From Chitinophagaceae bacterium (lineage in GTDB: Bacteria > Bacteroidota > Bacteroidia > Chitinophagales > Chitinophagaceae), in NCBI GenBank assembly GCA_025351145.1, contig JANXWM010000533.1, positions 1 through 15,061 of the forward strand: a stretch of DNA of 15,061 nt. Direction: 5' to 3'. Below are positions 13,951-15,061 of the stretch, one piece after another. How positions within the stretch are numbered: position 1 is the first letter of the stretch; each line of letters begins with the position of its first letter. Under the pieces are notes generated by a model. It searched no databases. It was not told where the DNA came from and saw only the letters and a program-made list of their open reading frames with translations. Position numbers and translations under genes: made by a program.

Positions 13951-13987
13951 CAGGCTGCCACCCTGAAACAAGTTCAGGGCAGGCTGC
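13934..13987 (+). repeat. Two tandem REP-like units
   Basis: Unit 1 has CGAA-ATAAA-TTCG then GGACAGGCTGCC. Unit 2 has CCCTGAA-ACAAG-TTCAGGG then CAGGCTGC. Both are a short hairpin with a 5-base loop followed by CAGGCTGC. Unit 1 overlaps the right end of the MITE-like element. Confidence 0.65.
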
Positions 13988-14042
13988 TTAAATGCTGCCA
14001 TGAAAGTGGAACTGTAAAACGAGCGTGGCAAGAGGCGATGCC

Positions 14043-14381
14043 ATGAAAATTCAAATGCCGGGTACAAAATATTTCTTGCTGATACGGTATATACAAATCA
14101 GCATAAAAACACAAACTACGAAACAGAGAATTTTATGTATGCTTTTTTTTGCATTTTGCATAAACAGTTTTTCGCAGGGAGTAATAAAAGCACAAAAAGC
14201 TATAGGCGGTACTGCCCTGGATTCTCAAACTTCGTTGTGTGCCACAAGCGATGGAGGATTATTAAGCGGAGGCATTTCCTTCTCTGACCAGTCTTACGAA
14301 AAATCAGCAAACGGAAATTTGCTATGTTGTGTAATCTTATTTAATAAATTGCTACACCCGCCCGTTAGGTTAAACTGCTAA
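14043..14381 (+). pseudogene. Broken propeller-type exported protein (N-terminal fragment)
   Basis: A 112-codon frame opening with a long hydrophobic export signal (through about codon 39, FAFCINSFSQ) and then QKAIGGTALDSQTSLCATSDGG...GGISFSDQSYEKSANG. That is the typical first repeat of large secreted Bacteroidota proteins, whose repeats read like 'QK.IGG...D...S...T.DGG...GG'. Those proteins normally have several hundred residues; here the repeat stops near 14320 and the frame drifts through unrelated sequence to a stop at 14381. No continuation is found in any frame before the next gene at 14711, so the rest appears deleted. The true start is uncertain: ATGs at 14043 and 14139 are both possible. 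Confidence 0.6.
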
Positions 14382-14710
14382 GTCAAATCTTCCAACTGCC
14401 AATTACCTGTTCCTTCAGGGGAATAATTTTTATAGCTTAGAATCAGTAAAACAAACTAAACACCATTATATTTTTTTGCATTTACTGCAAATGTTGAAAT
14501 AGTTATTTGCAAAAACTGCTTAATCACCAATAACTGTAAGTACAAATTGCAAAAAACAGTTTTCATTGAGCGCACAGAAAGAATAAAAACTGAGACTTAC
14601 TATTTAGCATACCAGCACTGCGTTTATCAATTAGCACAAGGGCGGGTTAGTGGTTAGGTTTGTTCTCAAGAGATTCATCATTTTTAAAAACAATAAAAAC
14701 CCCTTCTATT
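14382..14710. other. Intergenic region, 329 bp, no gene seen
   Basis: AT-rich sequence between the broken propeller gene and the barrel gene. It contains short A-rich near-repeats, such as TTTGCAAAAACTG near 14510 and ATTGCAAAAAACAG near 14546. It also has an 8-base inverted match, ACCCGCCC near 14357 and GGGCGGGT near 14640. No promoter consensus, RNA gene or protein-like frame is convincing. Any promoter for the 14711 gene should lie here. Confidence 0.45.
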
Positions 14711-15061
14711 ATGAAAAAGACAATCTACACATTCATCAGCTTATTAATGCTTTTGAATTATGCCAATGCACAGCAATCATCTTTTGGTTTTACTGCAGGT
14801 GCAGTTTTCGCTTCGTATAAAGTTACTATAAGCAGTGTTTCAGTTACATCTAAAACAAAAACAGGTTTTACAGTGGGCCTCACATCTTCATTTGCAATGG
14901 GTAAAAGTTTTAGTTTTGAACCGGCTTTAAATTTTCTGCAAAAAGGTGGTGTTATTAAAGAAGCAGGCACATCAGATAAAACAACCCTGAATTATTTAGA
15001 GTTACCCTTAAATCTTGTTTACAACGCACGTTCATCAAAAGGTAAATTTTTTGTTGGTGCC
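14711..15061 (+). CDS. Outer-membrane beta-barrel (PorT/OMP_b-brl-like) protein, partial
   Basis: The first 117 codons of a gene that runs off the window edge. A signal peptide (about 1-21, LLMLLNYANAQ) leads into SSFGFTAGAVFASYKV, then strands with a barrel rhythm (TGFTVGLTSSFAMGKSFSFEPALNFLQKGG) and LNYLELPLNLVYNA...KGKFFVGA. The pattern 'Y.E.P.......... F.GAG' is typical of Bacteroidota outer-membrane barrels of the porin/PorT family (about 190-230 aa). Expected location is the outer membrane; substrate or role is unknown. The ATG at 14711 fits the signal peptide start. Nothing suggests a frameshift in the visible part. Confidence 0.87.
   Translation, partial: MKKTIYTFISLLMLLNYANAQQSSFGFTAGAVFASYKVTISSVSVTSKTKTGFTVGLTSSFAMGKSFSFEPALNFLQKGGVIKEAGTSDKTTLNYLELPLNLVYNARSSKGKFFVGA

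Noticed and set aside
13672..13961. Minus-strand reading frames of 65-67 codons across the hairpin island
   Set aside because: They read straight through perfect inverted repeats and show no signal peptide, domain or typical amino-acid pattern. They are best explained as by-products of the repeats.
14340..14670. GTTAGGT-type motifs near 14366 and 14655 resembling integron attC core sites
   Set aside because: No complementary RYYYAAC partner lies at the right distance, no foldable attC structure is seen, and no integrase or cassette-like gene is present.

Overview
The window is a low-GC stretch with the habits of a Bacteroidota chromosome, probably a Chitinophaga-like lineage. Signs are signal peptides ending in AQ or SQ, weak or absent Shine-Dalgarno sequences, LytS-type histidine kinases with TPR or 7TM-DISM sensors, FG-GAP propellers, small outer-membrane barrels and a bacterial GH3 enzyme. 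The lineage is inferred from gene style, not from a marker gene.

Layout. Positions 53-5679 hold two minus-strand LytS-family sensor kinases. Their sensors are unrelated (TPR; jelly roll plus 7TM) but their last 230 residues are nearly the same. Between them on the plus strand lie a small exported protein (2265-2711), a repeat-rich gap containing the last 22 codons of a third kinase (2944-3012), and an exported glycine-zipper protein (3022-3522). Positions 6143-10862 are a plus-strand run of envelope genes: a 114-aa exported protein, three more glycine-zipper paralogs (6651, 9598, 10371), a seven-blade FG-GAP propeller (7288) and a barrel-like protein (8845). Positions 11157-13397 hold a CDP-alcohol phosphatidyltransferase and a GH3-family acyl-adenylate enzyme. 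Positions 13398-14710 are gene-poor: a 95-bp repeat copy, hairpins, a MITE-like 315-bp element, tandem REP-like units and a broken propeller gene. An outer-membrane barrel gene starts at 14711 and runs off the end.

The most interesting non-coding signal is a dispersed intergenic element of about 65-75 bp with a core close to GTACAAGAGTGCGACGCAAC. It occurs six times in both orientations (about 2735, 2879, 6536, 10145, 11026, 11768). It ends in a weak hairpin plus an A-run. Every glycine-zipper paralog has a copy next to it. One copy supplies the last codons and stop of a gene, and another ends at the start codon of the GH3 gene. With the duplicated kinase module and the kinase remnant, this suggests a region shaped by repeat-associated duplication and rearrangement.

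Most gene products are predicted to act in the envelope: two inner-membrane sensors, periplasmic or outer-membrane proteins of unknown role, and one membrane-lipid enzyme. No response regulator, RNA gene, CRISPR array or recognisable transposase was seen.
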